A stretch of 64,000 nucleotides of DNA from Marasmitruncus massiliensis (GTDB taxonomy: Bacteria; Bacillota; Clostridia; Oscillospirales; Ruminococcaceae). The notes below the pieces were generated by a model. The model saw nothing but the letters and a program-made list of their open reading frames with translations. It was not told the origin of the DNA and did no database searches. The stretch covers positions 968,895 to 1,032,894 of the forward strand of contig NZ_FYDE01000005.1 in the NCBI RefSeq assembly GCF_900186535.1, read 5' to 3'. Below, in pieces: positions 1-11,106 of this stretch (the stretch's first letter is position 1; every line of letters starts with the position of its first letter). The translations under genes and the position numbers were made by a program.

Positions 1-1383
1 AGCCCGCCGTCGGTTGCCCACGCGGTTGCGGGCGCAACGATCATAGCCAACCTTTCCGCGAGCGACGAAACGATCGGTAAAGACGCCTACCGGAGAAGCC
101 TTGCAGTCGGGCAGTCGGCCCGCCTTGTCTGCGGTTATGTCTATGCCGACGCGGGCGAAGGGGAGTCCACCACCGACATGGTGTTTGCCGCGCACAACCT
201 GATTGTGGAAAACGGCACGCTGCTGGCGGAAAGCGAACGGTTTGTATCCAATGCGCTTACTGTAAGCGAAATTGATGTCAAACGGCTTACAGGGGAGCGC
301 CATCGGATGACAACCTATCCGGAAGTGAACGACAAGGGATACCTGCATATCGAATTCTCCATGCCTCTGCGGGAAACAACGCTGACGCGGCCGATATCCG
401 CCAAGCCGTTTATCCCGGCGGACCCTGAGGCGCGGCGCAGCTGCTGCTGGGATATCCTCTCCATCCAGTCGATGGGGCTGAAAAAACGCCTGGCACATTC
501 CCATGCGAAAACCGCCGTGGTCGGAATTTCGGGAGGGCTGGATTCCGCGCTTGCCCTGCTGGTGGCGGTGCGCGCCGCGGATCTGCTCGGCCGCCCGCGC
601 ACCGATGTGGTGGCGGTGACGATGCCGTGTTTCGGTACGACAGCCCGCACGAAAGGGAACGCCGAGCGGCTTTCCGAACTGCTCGGCGTTACGCTGATGC
701 ATGTGGACATCACGGCGGCTGTGCGGCAGCATTTCAAGGACATTGGCCATCCGGAGAACCAAACCGACGTCACCTTTGAAAATTCACAGGCGAGGGAGCG
801 CACACAGGTGCTGATGGATCTTGCCAATCGGACCGGCGGCATTGTGGTGGGAACCGGTGACCTTTCCGAATTGGCGCTTGGTTGGGCTACTTATAACGGT
901 GACCATATGTCCATGTACGGCGTGAACGCCTCCATCCCTAAAACACTGGTGCGCCACCTGGTGGCCTTTGAGGCGCAGCGGCTTGGCGGCGCGCTGGAAA
1001 AGGTGCTGGCTGATATTCTGGACACACCGGTCAGCCCCGAACTGCTTCCGCCCAGTGAGGGGGAAATTCAGCAGAAAACGGAGGATCTTGTCGGGCCTTA
1101 TGAACTGCATGACTTTTTCCTGTATTACGGAATCCGCTGGGGGTTTCCGCCGGAAAAGGTGCTAAGGCTCGCGGAATACGCGTTTGCCGGGGAATATGAG
1201 AAAGCAACAATCTTAAGCTGGCTGAAGATTTTTTACCGGCGCTTTTTTCAGCAGCAGTTTAAACGCTCCTGCCTGCCGGACGGTCCCAAAGTTGGTTCGG
1301 TTTCCCTGTCGCCGCGGGGCGACTGGCGGATGCCGAGCGATGCGGTTGCTGATTTATGGCTTCGCAGGCTTGAAAACCTGTAG
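1..1383 (+). CDS. nadE: Glutamine-dependent NAD+ synthetase, 3' part (5' end outside window)
   Basis: Makes NAD+ from nicotinate adenine dinucleotide, ATP and ammonia that an N-terminal amidase domain releases from glutamine. The frame is open from base 1 ([20 protein letters not shown]), so the gene starts upstream. About 460 of the usual ~640 residues are visible. The first ~110 are the end of the nitrilase-type glutaminase domain. The synthetase domain follows, with the ATP-pyrophosphatase P-loop [13 protein letters not shown] (bases ~520-560), then [11 protein letters not shown] and a C-terminal region rich in FF/RR as in long NadE proteins. It is convergent with the split ATPase gene and separated from it by a bidirectional terminator. 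Identity is secure; only the N-terminus is missing. Confidence 0.95.
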   Translation, partial: SPPSVAHAVAGATIIANLSASDETIGKDAYRRSLAVGQSARLVCGYVYADAGEGESTTDMVFAAHNLIVENGTLLAESERFVSNALTVSEIDVKRLTGERHRMTTYPEVNDKGYLHIEFSMPLRETTLTRPISAKPFIPADPEARRSCCWDILSIQSMGLKKRLAHSHAKTAVVGISGGLDSALALLVAVRAADLLGRPRTDVVAVTMPCFGTTARTKGNAERLSELLGVTLMHVDITAAVRQHFKDIGHPENQTDVTFENSQARERTQVLMDLANRTGGIVVGTGDLSELALGWATYNGDHMSMYGVNASIPKTLVRHLVAFEAQRLGGALEKVLADILDTPVSPELLPPSEGEIQQKTEDLVGPYELHDFFLYYGIRWGFPPEKVLRLAEYAFAGEYEKATILSWLKIFYRRFFQQQFKRSCLPDGPKVGSVSLSPRGDWRMPSDAVADLWLRRLENL

Positions 1384-1399
1384 AAACGGCAGACTATAT

Positions 1400-1435
1400 A
1401 AAAATCCCGCACTGCTTTTGCAGCGCGGGATTTTT
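1400..1435. terminator. Bidirectional rho-independent terminator after nadE
   Basis: The arms AAAAATCCCGC and GCGGGATTTTT flank a small inner CTGC/GCAG stem. The runs of A and T on the two sides let it act for nadE and for the convergent ATPase gene. Confidence 0.85.
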
Positions 1436-1451
1436 AGAAATATGTGAGAGG

Positions 1452-2273
1452 TCACAGGGGGTATTCTGACAGAATATGTTCGTATTTTTCAAGAAGGCTG
1501 TTGCTGACAGAATCGACGGCTGAAAAGTCCATGGCGGCGATATAATAAGTCTCCAGCTGATTATGCAGTTCATAAGCTTCTGCGAGCAGGGAGCCTGCTT
1601 CGCTCAAAAGCTGCTGTGCTGCCTTTCGGTTAAATGTCAGCCTGCGGCGGGATTTTCTCAGGGCTTCTTCATCGGTAAACCTGCGGGAACGGATGACTTT
1701 GTAGGGGACAACATCCGGATGGTGGAAGTCATTGGATGTCATAAATCCAAGCTGCAGGGACGGGATAAACAGGTGTTCGAGCTTTTCAAATGGAGAAAGC
1801 GGGCAATAGCAGGAGATAATGTCAAGCCCGGATTCCAGCGCACGGCTGCGCAGTGCGTTTAAGATCAGCCGCGAAGTGGCGCCGTAGGAGTCTTCGATCA
1901 GGTAGATGCGGCTGCAAAGGGTATTTGCTGTCTCGTGAAAGAGGATGGGGCCTTTGTTTGTAATTGCGGAAAGGAAACGCACCGATTCGTGGCCTGGGGC
2001 GTTGCCGCCGCCTTTCAATTCAGCGGAAGCGATGCGCGCCGCCGCCTTTTGCAGTTTGGAAATTTCCGTTGCGTCCAACGCGATCCTCCAGTTATCGCCC
2101 AGCAGGCTTCCCGCTGCGGCAAGAAAGCGGCAGCAATGCTCATGGCACCGGCTGATGCGTGCTGCCAGCGTCATGATTTCCTTGCGCCGTTCATAGAGCA
2201 GATGTTCGTCCCAGCAGCCGGATAAATCCACGAGCTGTTCGAAAGCGCCCGGATATTTGGGATCGATCACATG
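1452..2273 (-). pseudogene. PRK06851-like P-loop ATPase, C-terminal half (split by element)
   Basis: This is the downstream 272 codons of an ATPase gene whose first 96 codons are at 18144-18428. The fragment begins at the junction with H-V-IDPKYPGAFEQ. Upstream in the same frame the element supplies only about 10 codons (YAFVFAAHPH) before a stop, and no ribosome site precedes the GTG at 2270. It is therefore probably not translated in this arrangement. The sequence is mostly helical, with basic runs such as RKSRRRLTFNRK, and has no P-loop, because that lies in the other half. The family is widespread in spore-forming Firmicutes; its function is not known to me. It should be intact if the element excises. 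Confidence 0.85.
2270..2273. repeat. attL core of the serine-recombinase element (CATG)
   Basis: CATG here and at 18140-18143 are the only bases shared at both junctions. Joining the left flank GATCGATCA-CATG to the right flank AGGTGCGGTACC restores codons GTAPH-VIDPKYP with no frame change. The true crossover dinucleotide lies inside these four bases. CATG is its own reverse complement. Confidence 0.8.
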
Positions 2274-2300
2274 GGGGTGGGCTGCAAATACAAACGCATA

Positions 2301-3872
2301 TCAGAAGAGCCAGTGAATCCGCAGATTCTGTTCGCCGGTACTGTGATTTCGTTCCCCGATTGCGATGGTATCCAGCAATTCTGCAACCAGTTCCCGGGGC
2401 AGCTGATCGAAGTTCAGCAATTGGTTGATTTGGTCAAGTACGGATTGCCGGTCATAATTGCTGCTTTCTAGGTTCTCCAGCTCGGCGTTCAATGCATCCA
2501 TACGGCTTTCCAGCCGCCCTTTTTCTTCAAGATATTCCCTGTTCAAAGCCATAAACTGCACGGCGTCAATGATGCCGGAGGATTTATCCAGATACAGGTC
2601 ATGAATTGCCCTGGAACGCCGCTCTACCTCCATCTGCAAGTTTTTAAGTTCTTTGTTCAGAGCACTCGTTTGCTTTTCTGCCCGGTCGTTCGTCAAGAAG
2701 TTCTCTATCCCGTCCGGCACATAATACAGGCGAATATATTCCCGAATCAGGGAAGCTACCTGCGCTTCCAGCAGGTCAAGCCGTATCATATGGTGAGAAC
2801 AGCGATTCTGATCCGTGGAATACAGTTTGCACCGGAGATAGCGGCGGCTGTTGCTTCCGGTCCCGTTGGAAAGCTTGAGCATGGTACTGCCGCAGTCCAT
2901 ACAGTGAACTTTACCGGCCAGCGGATGGACCGTGCCGGAGCCGCTGCTTTTTGTGCGCTCGCCGAGAAGCCGCTGGACGGTCTCGAAGGTAATTCTGTCA
3001 ATGACTGCTTCGTGGGTGTCCGGGACGATTGTCCATTCTTCTTTCGGCACAGAAAGCGACGCTTTGGATTTATAGCTGATTCTCCTGCGCTTACCCTGTA
3101 CCATGTCGCCGATGTACATCCTGTTTTTCAGGATACGTCCGACTGTTGTCCGGTTCCAAAGCCCGAGGGAATCTTTTTCAGAACCGTTCACATAGTTCAG
3201 CCCTTTTTGTTGCTTATATCTGGTTGGGTTGGGAATCCCCCGTTCATTCAGCTGGTCGGCGATGCGCTGCTTGCCATATCCCGCCAGATAGAGCCGGAAA
3301 ATTTCGCGGACGACTTCGGCGGACTGCTTCTCGACCAGCAAGTGGTTGTGGTCGGCGGGGTCTTTTTGATACCCGTATACCGGAAAGCTGCCGATATATT
3401 TCCCCTGTTTCCGTTTCATCCCGAAAACGGCGCGGATGTTTTCCGATAAATCCTCCAAATACCATTCGTTGATGAGCCCGTTGATCTGACGGGCTTTTTT
3501 ATTTCCTTTGATTTCTGTATCCACATGATCCAGCACAGCCACAAAGCGGATTCCCCACAGCAGAAACTTGTTGTGGAGATAGGTTTCCACCAGCTCCATG
3601 TCGCGTGTGAAGCGGGACTGGGTCTTGACCAGCAGGATGTCAAACCGGTGCTGTTCTGCTTCCGCAATCATCTGATTAAAGGCCGGGCGCGTTCGGTCGG
3701 TACCGGAATAGTCTTCGTCACAAAAAATTTTATAGATGTCCCAGCCGTTTTCGGCTGCATATTTGATTAGCAGCGCTTTCTGATTTTGAATACTTTCCGA
3801 TTCCAGGCTCTTATCCGTGTCCTCCTTGCTTAGCCGGCAATAAATCGCCGCGCGCTGCGAAAGTTCCCCCAT
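2301..3872 (-). CDS. Large serine recombinase (site-specific integrase)
   Basis: It cuts and rejoins DNA through a 5'-phosphoserine link and is the likely integrase of the surrounding element. The resolvase domain starts at AAIYCRLSKED with the nucleophile Ser in YCRLS (about residue 15). It continues through CDEDYSGTDRTRPAFNQM and KTQSRFTRDMELVETYL. The DNA-binding 'recombinase' domain follows (GYQKDPADHN, GKQRIADQLNERGIPNP). Next comes a zinc ribbon (HCMDCGS then RCKLYSTDQNRCSHH) and a C-terminal coiled coil. Start chosen at MGELSQ (3872), preceded by AAAGGAGG, giving 523 residues; the frame stays open to 4055 but the extra residues do not resemble the family. Its 3' end abuts attL. Confidence 0.93.
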   Translation of the reverse strand: MGELSQRAAIYCRLSKEDTDKSLESESIQNQKALLIKYAAENGWDIYKIFCDEDYSGTDRTRPAFNQMIAEAEQHRFDILLVKTQSRFTRDMELVETYLHNKFLLWGIRFVAVLDHVDTEIKGNKKARQINGLINEWYLEDLSENIRAVFGMKRKQGKYIGSFPVYGYQKDPADHNHLLVEKQSAEVVREIFRLYLAGYGKQRIADQLNERGIPNPTRYKQQKGLNYVNGSEKDSLGLWNRTTVGRILKNRMYIGDMVQGKRRRISYKSKASLSVPKEEWTIVPDTHEAVIDRITFETVQRLLGERTKSSGSGTVHPLAGKVHCMDCGSTMLKLSNGTGSNSRRYLRCKLYSTDQNRCSHHMIRLDLLEAQVASLIREYIRLYYVPDGIENFLTNDRAEKQTSALNKELKNLQMEVERRSRAIHDLYLDKSSGIIDAVQFMALNREYLEEKGRLESRMDALNAELENLESSNYDRQSVLDQINQLLNFDQLPRELVAELLDTIAIGERNHSTGEQNLRIHWLF

Positions 3873-4023
3873 TTCCTTTGCTGTTCCTCCTTTCGGATGG
3901 CTCCTGATTGTGTAATCACTCTGCTCTATTGGTATGAGAGTAGGATTGCGCCTATGATAAAAGGAAGGGGATATATGGGAGTTTGGAATTACCGACTGCT
4001 TTCTTTGTCGTTTTATGCGGAAT

Positions 4024-4057
4024 AATTGTTTTATATAAAATTTTATATAAAACAATT
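4024..4057. promoter_or_regulatory. 34-bp perfect palindrome, probable LacI-family operator
   Basis: Each 17-base arm ends in TATATAAAA and the centre is AAAATTTT. The core TAAAATTTTA recurs before both lacI genes of the element. It lies between the recombinase and the first lacI gene, in an AT-rich stretch (3873-4241) that otherwise holds only the lacI promoter. It could repress the recombinase, the catabolic operon, or allow looping with the operator at 4196. Confidence 0.6.
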
Positions 4058-4184
4058 TACTTAAATAGCAGATAATAAAGAACTGAATTACTTAAATTCA
4101 AAAATATTATGTAATTTTTCCATAAATGATCATGGAAATGTTTATTTATTCAAACAAAAATGGCATAAAATATAAAGTTGACTA

Positions 4185-4212
4185 TTGAAATTTTATATAA
4201 AAATTTTATAAT
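4185..4212 (+). promoter_or_regulatory. Promoter of the catabolic operon with overlapping operator
   Basis: TTGAAA (4185-4190), a 16-base spacer and TATAAT (4207-4212). An imperfect palindrome TATAAAAATTTTATA (4196-4210) overlaps the -10, so a bound LacI-type repressor would block transcription. Confidence 0.6.
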
Positions 4213-4241
4213 AATGCTAAATACCAAAGGGAGGCGAACGG

Positions 4242-5270
4242 GTGAAGGCAGGAATGAAAAGAATCAGCGAAATGACGGGCTATTCCGTAGCGACGGTTTC
4301 GAACGCGCTGAACCACAAACGCGGCGTCAATAATGAAACCTCCACCCGCATCTTTCAGGCTGCACAGGAACTTGGCTATATCAACAGCGCTAAAATTTCA
4401 AAAATCCGGTTTGTGACTTATAAAAAGAACGGACTGATTATCGACGATACGCCTTTTTTTCCGGCCTTGATTGACGGTGTGGAACGGGAGGCAAAAGGCC
4501 TGGGCTATGAAACCGTATTCTGCACGCTTGACCGGGAAAGCGCAAATTATGAGGAACAGGTTGCTTCCATTCTAAGCGACCCGGCGGCGGGGGTGCTGCT
4601 GCTTGGGACGGAAATGGTGGAGGAAGACTATCAGCCGTATCAGGATGCGAAAAGCCCGCTGGTGCTGCTGGACGGCTGGTGCGACAGTTTTCCGTTTGAC
4701 AGTGTACTGATCAGCAATGCCGATTCGGCTGCGCAGGCCGCGCAGCACCTGATTTCTAAAGGGCATCAGCGCATCGGCTATCTGAAAGGCAAATTCCGCA
4801 TTAAAAACTTTGCCTACCGCTCCGCCGGCTTTCGCCAGGCGCTTTGCAGAAATGGACTTACGCTTGCGCCGCTTGATACGGTCCCTCTGCTTTCCACAAT
4901 GGAGGGGGCCTATCAGGACATGAAGGAATGGCTGAAAACGGCAGTAAGCCTGCCTACCGCGTTTTTCGCTGATAATGATGTCATTGCGCTTGGCGCGATG
5001 CGCGCGATGAAAGAAAACGGCGTGCGTGTGCCGGAGGATGTTTCCGTGATCGGATTTGACGATCTGCTTTTGGGGGAGGTTTCGTCCCCGCGGCTTACCA
5101 CCGTTCACGTGTTTAAACAGGAGATGGGGCAGCTTGCCGTCCGACGGCTGGTGGATATCATCCAAAAAAATGGCAGCCGTACCCGCGCGAAAATCCAGGT
5201 CTGCACACAATTAGTGGAACGTGAGAGTGTTTTTGACCGGAATCAATCAATTGATCGTTTGGAGGAATGA
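4242..5270 (+). CDS. LacI-family transcriptional regulator (first of two paralogs)
   Basis: DNA-binding repressor responding to a sugar ligand. The N-terminal helix-turn-helix reads [20 protein letters not shown] with the hinge region after it. The rest is a periplasmic-binding-protein-like sensor domain ([33 protein letters not shown]). Start GTG at 4242 after GGGAGG, 342 residues. It is the first gene of the operon and ends 3 bases before the isomerase gene. It is clearly paralogous to the regulator at 14657, including the unusual [17 protein letters not shown] stretch. Shared TAAAATTTTA operators suggest the pair regulate the same promoters. Confidence 0.9.
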   Translation: MKAGMKRISEMTGYSVATVSNALNHKRGVNNETSTRIFQAAQELGYINSAKISKIRFVTYKKNGLIIDDTPFFPALIDGVEREAKGLGYETVFCTLDRESANYEEQVASILSDPAAGVLLLGTEMVEEDYQPYQDAKSPLVLLDGWCDSFPFDSVLISNADSAAQAAQHLISKGHQRIGYLKGKFRIKNFAYRSAGFRQALCRNGLTLAPLDTVPLLSTMEGAYQDMKEWLKTAVSLPTAFFADNDVIALGAMRAMKENGVRVPEDVSVIGFDDLLLGEVSSPRLTTVHVFKQEMGQLAVRRLVDIIQKNGSRTRAKIQVCTQLVERESVFDRNQSIDRLEE

Positions 5271-5273
5271 AGG

Positions 5274-6683
5274 ATGGAACAATTGAAACTTGGATTTGCC
5301 CCCACGCGCAGAAGTATTTTCAGCGCGCCCGATGCTGTCAAGTACAGCAACCTGACGCGGCAGCGGCTGCGGGAACTGGGTGTCTCGTTTGCGGACATCA
5401 CGGAGTTCAACGAGGAAGGGCTTCTCTACAATGACGCCGACATGCAGAAAATCGCGGCAAAATTCAAGGCGGAAAAGGTGGACGGATTATTTGTCCCGCA
5501 CTGCAACTTTGGAACGGAGTACGTGGTTGCCCGCCTTGCGAAGGAACTGAACGTTCCCGTCCTGCTTTGGGGCCCGCGCGACGAACGCCCGGATGAAAAC
5601 GGTATCCGCCTGCGCGATACCCAGTGCGGCCTTTTTGCGACCGGAAAGGTGCTGCGCCGCTTTCAGGTCCCGTTCACCTATCTCAAAAACTGCCGCCTGA
5701 CCGATCCCGCTTTTGAAAACGGCATCCGCCGGTTCCTCGCGGTCTGCAATGTGGTCAGGACATTCCGCCACACGCGGATTCTTCAAATTTCCACCCGCCC
5801 GTTCGACTTCTGGACAACGATGTGCAACGAGGGGGAACTGCTGGAGAAATTCAATATCCAGCTTGCTCCGATTCCGATGCCGGAACTGGCCGATGCGGTA
5901 AAAGCGGCGAAAGAACAAAAGACTGAGGTTGAGAAAACCATTGCATACATAATTGCCAATATGGATGTGCAGATCAAGCCGGACGAACTGGAAACCGTGG
6001 CGGCCCTGAAGGTTGCCATGCAGACGCTCGCAGACAAATACGGCTGCAACGCGGTGGCTGTCCAGTGCTGGAACTGCATGCAGGATGTTCTGGGAATCAT
6101 GCCGTGCGCCGCCAATTCCCTGCTGACCGACGAGGGACTGCCGGTCGTCTGCGAAACGGATATCCACGGCGCAATCACCTCGCTGCTGGTGCAGGCTGCG
6201 GGCATGGGCGAAAACCGGACGTTCTTTGCCGACTGGACGGTACGCCACCCCGACAATGAAAACGCCGAGCTTTTGCAGCACTGCGGCCCATGGCCCCTTT
6301 CGCTGGCGAAAACAAAGCCGGTGCTGGGCTATCCGCTTGCGTTCAGACACCCCGGCTCTGTTTCCGCCGAATGCCGCCACGGCGATATCACGCTTGCGCG
6401 CTTTGACGGTGACAACGGCGACTATTCGATGCTGCTTGGAAACGCGAAAGCGGTGGACGGCCCCTATACCAAGGGAACCTACCTATGGGCCGAGGTAGAG
6501 AATCTCGATCGTCTGGAGGATAAGGTCGTCTGTGGTCCTTATATCCACCACTGCACCGGTATCCACGGCGATGTGGTTCCGATACTGTACGAAGCCTGCA
6601 AATATATCGGCGTGAAGCCGGACCTTTATGACCCTGTGGAGGAACGTGTAAAAGCGATCATCAGGGGAGAGGAGCCAGCATGA
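5274..6683 (+). CDS. L-fucose/L-arabinose-isomerase-like sugar isomerase, candidate D-apiose isomerase
   Basis: Likely interconverts an aldose and a ketose using a divalent metal. The 469 residues match the fucose-isomerase C-terminal superfamily. Probable metal ligands are E294 and D296 in CETDIHG and a histidine of GPYIHHCTGIHG (421-432). It precedes a two-subunit transketolase, an FGGY kinase and a ribose-type ABC importer. That gene set matches the described D-apiose route: apiose to apulose, to apulose 4-phosphate, then transketolase. The substrate is inferred from neighbours; other pentoses or tetroses remain possible. The stop region overlaps the next start by 4 bases (ATGA). Confidence 0.75.
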   Translation: MEQLKLGFAPTRRSIFSAPDAVKYSNLTRQRLRELGVSFADITEFNEEGLLYNDADMQKIAAKFKAEKVDGLFVPHCNFGTEYVVARLAKELNVPVLLWGPRDERPDENGIRLRDTQCGLFATGKVLRRFQVPFTYLKNCRLTDPAFENGIRRFLAVCNVVRTFRHTRILQISTRPFDFWTTMCNEGELLEKFNIQLAPIPMPELADAVKAAKEQKTEVEKTIAYIIANMDVQIKPDELETVAALKVAMQTLADKYGCNAVAVQCWNCMQDVLGIMPCAANSLLTDEGLPVVCETDIHGAITSLLVQAAGMGENRTFFADWTVRHPDNENAELLQHCGPWPLSLAKTKPVLGYPLAFRHPGSVSAECRHGDITLARFDGDNGDYSMLLGNAKAVDGPYTKGTYLWAEVENLDRLEDKVVCGPYIHHCTGIHGDVVPILYEACKYIGVKPDLYDPVEERVKAIIRGEEPA

Positions 6684-7507
6684 ATACAAAGGAACTGACG
6701 GCAAAATCGTTCGAGCTGCGCCGTGTCGTTCTGGATATGATCTACCGGACGAAGACAGGCCATATCGGCGGCGATTTCAGCGTAATGGACATTCTGGTTA
6801 CCCTGTATTACCGGCAGATGCATGTCGGGCCGGAGCTGGTCAGTGACCCGAACCGCGACCGATTCATCCTGAGCAAAGGCCACTCGGTTGAGGCGCTCTA
6901 TGCCGTGCTGTCCGATCGGGGATTCTTCCCGGAAACCGACCTGCTGACCTATTCGCAGTTCGGGTCCAAATACATCGGGCATCCGAACAATAAGGTCAGC
7001 GGAATTGAGATGAATTCCGGCTCTCTGGGGCATGGACTTTCCCTTTCCGTGGGCATGGCGCTTGCGGCAAAAATGGATGGCGCGCCCTACCGCGTCTATA
7101 CGGTGATGGGGGACGGGGAACTGGCGGAGGGCTCGGTCTGGGAAGGCGCGATGGCCGCCGGGCATTATCATCTGGAGAACCTCACGGCGTTTGTTGACCG
7201 GAACCGCCTGCAAATTTCTGGGGGAACCGAACAGGTGATGGCGCAGGACAATCTTGACGCGCGGTGGTCGGCCTTCGGCTGGAATGTGCTGCATGCGGCG
7301 GGCAACGACGTCGCGGCGCTGGATGCAGCCGTGGAACAGGCGAAAGCCTGCAAAGGAAAGCCGACGGTCATCCTTGCGGATACCATAAAGGGATATGGGG
7401 TCTCCTTTATCGAGAATCAGGCCGGGTGGCACCATCGTGTTCCGACAGAGGAGGAATACCAGAAGGCGGCGGCCGAACTGGGAGAAAGGATGGTGAACGC
7501 GCAATGA
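6680..7507 (+). CDS. Transketolase N-terminal subunit (thiamine diphosphate binding)
   Basis: Transfers two-carbon ketol units with thiamine diphosphate, together with the next gene product. It has the TKTGHIGGDFSVMDIL start typical of transketolase, SKGHSVEALYAVL, the GSLGHGLSLSVGMALAAKM segment, and the diphosphate-binding GDGELAEGSVWEGAM motif with the Asn of DRNRLQISG. Its 275 residues equal the N-terminal half of a normal transketolase. It overlaps both neighbours by 4 bases, so the subunits are translationally coupled. Within this operon it may be the apulose-4-phosphate transketolase A subunit (AptA type); that assignment is by context. Confidence 0.88.
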   Translation: MNTKELTAKSFELRRVVLDMIYRTKTGHIGGDFSVMDILVTLYYRQMHVGPELVSDPNRDRFILSKGHSVEALYAVLSDRGFFPETDLLTYSQFGSKYIGHPNNKVSGIEMNSGSLGHGLSLSVGMALAAKMDGAPYRVYTVMGDGELAEGSVWEGAMAAGHYHLENLTAFVDRNRLQISGGTEQVMAQDNLDARWSAFGWNVLHAAGNDVAALDAAVEQAKACKGKPTVILADTIKGYGVSFIENQAGWHHRVPTEEEYQKAAAELGERMVNAQ

Positions 7508-8436
7508 ACCGGATTCCAAACAGGCAGGTAATCTGTGAAGTTTTAAACCGGCATGCGGATTCCGACAGGGATATTGTGGTGCTTTGCAGCGATTCGCGAG
7601 GCTCTGCTTCGCTGGCTCCTTTCGCGGACGCGCATCCGGAACAGTTTATTGAAGTTGGCATCGCGGAACAGGATTTGGTGTCTGTCAGCGCGGGGCTGGC
7701 CAGATGCGGAAAGAAAGTTTTTGCGGCTTCTCCCGCCTGCTTCCTCTCCAGCAGGAGCCTGGAACAGGTCAAGGTGGATGTGGCCTATTCCAATACCAAT
7801 GTGAAGCTCATCGGCATCAGCGGCGGCATCAGTTACGGCGCATTGGGGATGACACATCATTCAGCGCAGGATATCGCCGCAATCGCATCGATTCCGAATA
7901 TGCGTGTTTATCTGCCGAGCGACCGGTTTCAGACAGAGCTTTTGATGGAATCGCTCCTGCTGGATGACCTGCCCGCCTATCTGCGTGTGGGCAGGAACGC
8001 CGTTGAGGACGTTTATGAGGAAGGGAATACCCCTTTTGAACTGAACCGGGCGACCGTGGTGCATGAGGGATCGGATATTGCCATCATTGCCTGCGGCGAA
8101 CTGGTCGGCGCGGCAAAAAAAGCCGCCGAACTGCTTGAAAAGCAGGGCATCGGCACGCGGGTTCTGGATATGTACTGTGTAAAACCGATTGACCGGGAAG
8201 CAGTAATCCGGGCGGCGAAAGAAACCCGGGCGATCATCACTGTGGAAGAACACACCGTTTTTGGCGGACTGGGTTCTATGGTCAGCCAGATCACAGCAAG
8301 CGAGTGCCCAGTTGTGGTAAAGAATCTGGCTTTGCCGGATGCCCCGGTTGTTACCGGCACCTCAAAAGAAGTATTCGATTACTACGGGCTTAATGCGGAA
8401 AGTATTGCAAAGCTGGCGTCGGAGTTGGTAAAATGA
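7504..8436 (+). CDS. Transketolase C-terminal subunit
   Basis: Partner of the preceding subunit, carrying the pyrimidine-binding and C-terminal domains. It contains the family segments FIEVGIAEQDLVSVSAGLA, GALGMTHHSAQDIA, MRVYLPSD and VEEHTVFGGLGSMVSQ. Start ATG at 7504 overlaps the previous stop (ATGA), giving 310 residues; longer in-frame extension upstream is a shadow of the N-terminal subunit. In the apiose pathway the pair would split apulose 4-phosphate with glyceraldehyde 3-phosphate into DHAP and xylulose 5-phosphate, feeding central metabolism. Function as a transketolase is firm; the specific donor is inferred. Confidence 0.88.
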   Translation: MNRIPNRQVICEVLNRHADSDRDIVVLCSDSRGSASLAPFADAHPEQFIEVGIAEQDLVSVSAGLARCGKKVFAASPACFLSSRSLEQVKVDVAYSNTNVKLIGISGGISYGALGMTHHSAQDIAAIASIPNMRVYLPSDRFQTELLMESLLLDDLPAYLRVGRNAVEDVYEEGNTPFELNRATVVHEGSDIAIIACGELVGAAKKAAELLEKQGIGTRVLDMYCVKPIDREAVIRAAKETRAIITVEEHTVFGGLGSMVSQITASECPVVVKNLALPDAPVVTGTSKEVFDYYGLNAESIAKLASELVK

Positions 8437-9932
8437 GCGGGAACTATCTGCTGGCCATCGACCAGAGCACGCAGGGAACCAAAGGATTGCTGTTTGATGA
8501 AACGGGCGCGCTGACCGCGCGCGTAGATGTACCGCATGAGCAGCTGGTCGACGAGCGCGGCTGGGTCGAGCATGACCCCGAGGCGTTGTACAACAACACA
8601 CTGGCCGCCGCAGAGGCCGTATTGAAAAAAGCGGATCTACCGCCCCAAAGGGTTGCCGGAGCGGGCATCAGCAACCAGCGGGAAACCGCCGTCGCGTGGG
8701 ACCGGAAAACCGGGGAGCCGGTTTATCACGCCATTGTCTGGCAGTGCGCGCGCGGCGCGGAAATCTGCGAAAGGATTGCGGCGGGCGGACACGCGCAACT
8801 CGTAAAAAACCATACCGGCCTGCATCTCTCCCCCTATTTTTCGGCGGCAAAGCTGGCGTGGATCCTGCAAAATGTTCCAAAGGCATCCGAGCTGATGCGC
8901 CGCCGGGAACTGTGCATGGGAACGGTGGACAGCTGGCTGCTTTACCGGCTGACCGGCGGGCGGGAGTTTAAAACCGACTACTCCAATGCTTCCCGTATGC
9001 AGCTGTTCAATCTGACCGGTCTGTGCTGGGATGAAGAGGTGTGCGGCCTGTTCGGTATCGACCTGTCCGCACTGCCCGAGGTATGCGATTCCGACAGCCT
9101 GTTCGGATACAGTGATTTCGGGGGGCTGTTCCCGAATCCCATTCCCATTCACGCTATGATGGGGGATTCCCATGGGGCTTTATTCGGGCAGGGAGGGCTT
9201 TCTCCCGGGATGATGAAAACCACTTACGGCACAGGCTCATCTGTTATGATGAATATCGGCGGGACTCCTGTATTCAGCGACGCGGGCGTGGTGACGTCCC
9301 TCGCATGGCGGGTAGGAGGCAAAACCGATTATGTACTGGAAGGCAACATCAATTATACCGGAGCCGTCATGCGCTGGGTGGTGCAGGAGCTTGGCCTGCT
9401 GTCCTCCGCAAAAGACGCCTGCGCGGTCGCGGCTCAGGCGAATCCGGAGGATGAGACCTATCTTGTGCCGGCATTCTCGGGTTTAAATGCGCCGTATTGG
9501 GACAGCGACGCGAAAGCGGCAATCTGCGGCATGACCCGCCTGACGGGAAAAGCGGAGCTTGTAAAAGCGGCGGAGGAATGTATCGCCTATCAGATCGCGG
9601 ATATTGTCAACATCATGAGCAGGGAATCCGGCATCCCGATTGATTCGTTGCGCGTGGACGGCGGCCCCACAAAAGACGGCTATCTGATGCAGTTCCAGAG
9701 CGACATCCTCCAAATCCCGATTCTGGTGCCGGATGTGGAGGAACTCAGCGGCATGGGCGCCGCGTTTGCGGCGGGGCTGGCAATGGGAATTTACGAAAGG
9801 GAACCGCTATTTTCGCGCGTGCGGCGCACACAGTATACCCCGGCAATGCCGGAGACAGTGCGGGGGAAAAAATATGCCGGCTGGAAAGCGGCTGTTAACA
9901 TGGTGCTCACAAAAAACGGTAAGCGCGGGTGA
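8433..9932 (+). CDS. FGGY-family carbohydrate kinase, candidate D-apulose kinase
   Basis: Phosphorylates a sugar or polyol with ATP. The N-terminal FGGY domain shows AIDQSTQGTKGLLFD (phosphate-binding) and GISNQRETAVAWDRKTGEP. The last is the glycerol-kinase-like substrate region that polyol and branched-sugar kinases share. The C-terminal domain has GTGSSVMMNIG, LRVDGGPTKDG and ELSGMGAAFAAGLAMG. Length 499 residues, normal for the family. It overlaps transketolase C by 4 bases. Xylulokinase and glycerol-kinase annotations would be natural from sequence alone; the isomerase and split transketolase beside it favour apulose kinase (AplK type). Confidence 0.82.
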   Translation: MSGNYLLAIDQSTQGTKGLLFDETGALTARVDVPHEQLVDERGWVEHDPEALYNNTLAAAEAVLKKADLPPQRVAGAGISNQRETAVAWDRKTGEPVYHAIVWQCARGAEICERIAAGGHAQLVKNHTGLHLSPYFSAAKLAWILQNVPKASELMRRRELCMGTVDSWLLYRLTGGREFKTDYSNASRMQLFNLTGLCWDEEVCGLFGIDLSALPEVCDSDSLFGYSDFGGLFPNPIPIHAMMGDSHGALFGQGGLSPGMMKTTYGTGSSVMMNIGGTPVFSDAGVVTSLAWRVGGKTDYVLEGNINYTGAVMRWVVQELGLLSSAKDACAVAAQANPEDETYLVPAFSGLNAPYWDSDAKAAICGMTRLTGKAELVKAAEECIAYQIADIVNIMSRESGIPIDSLRVDGGPTKDGYLMQFQSDILQIPILVPDVEELSGMGAAFAAGLAMGIYEREPLFSRVRRTQYTPAMPETVRGKKYAGWKAAVNMVLTKNGKRG

Positions 9933-9970
9933 AATACCCGAAAGCATACAAGATTTACTCAAATGATTAA

Positions 9971-11047
<1,077 letters not shown>

Positions 11048-11073
11048 GCATCTGGATTTTCGCGCGACAAAAC

Positions 11074-11106
11074 GGGCGCGGGCAATCAACAGATTCGCCC
11101 GCGCCC
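11074..11106 (+). promoter_or_regulatory. Intercistronic stem-loop after the binding-protein gene
   Basis: Perfect 10-bp arms GGGCGCGGGC and GCCCGCGCCC with a 13-base loop and no T run. Likely a partial terminator or mRNA-stabilising hairpin that lets the binding protein be made in excess over the permease genes. Confidence 0.6.

Noticed and set aside
2601-3770. Several long plus-strand frames opposite the recombinase gene.
   Set aside because: Shadows of the recombinase coding frame; no family features.
5274-9932. Plain xylose or fucose operon.
   Set aside because: No XylA, FucA or aldolase is present, and a dedicated split transketolase would be unnecessary; the apiose route explains all genes better, though it remains unproven.
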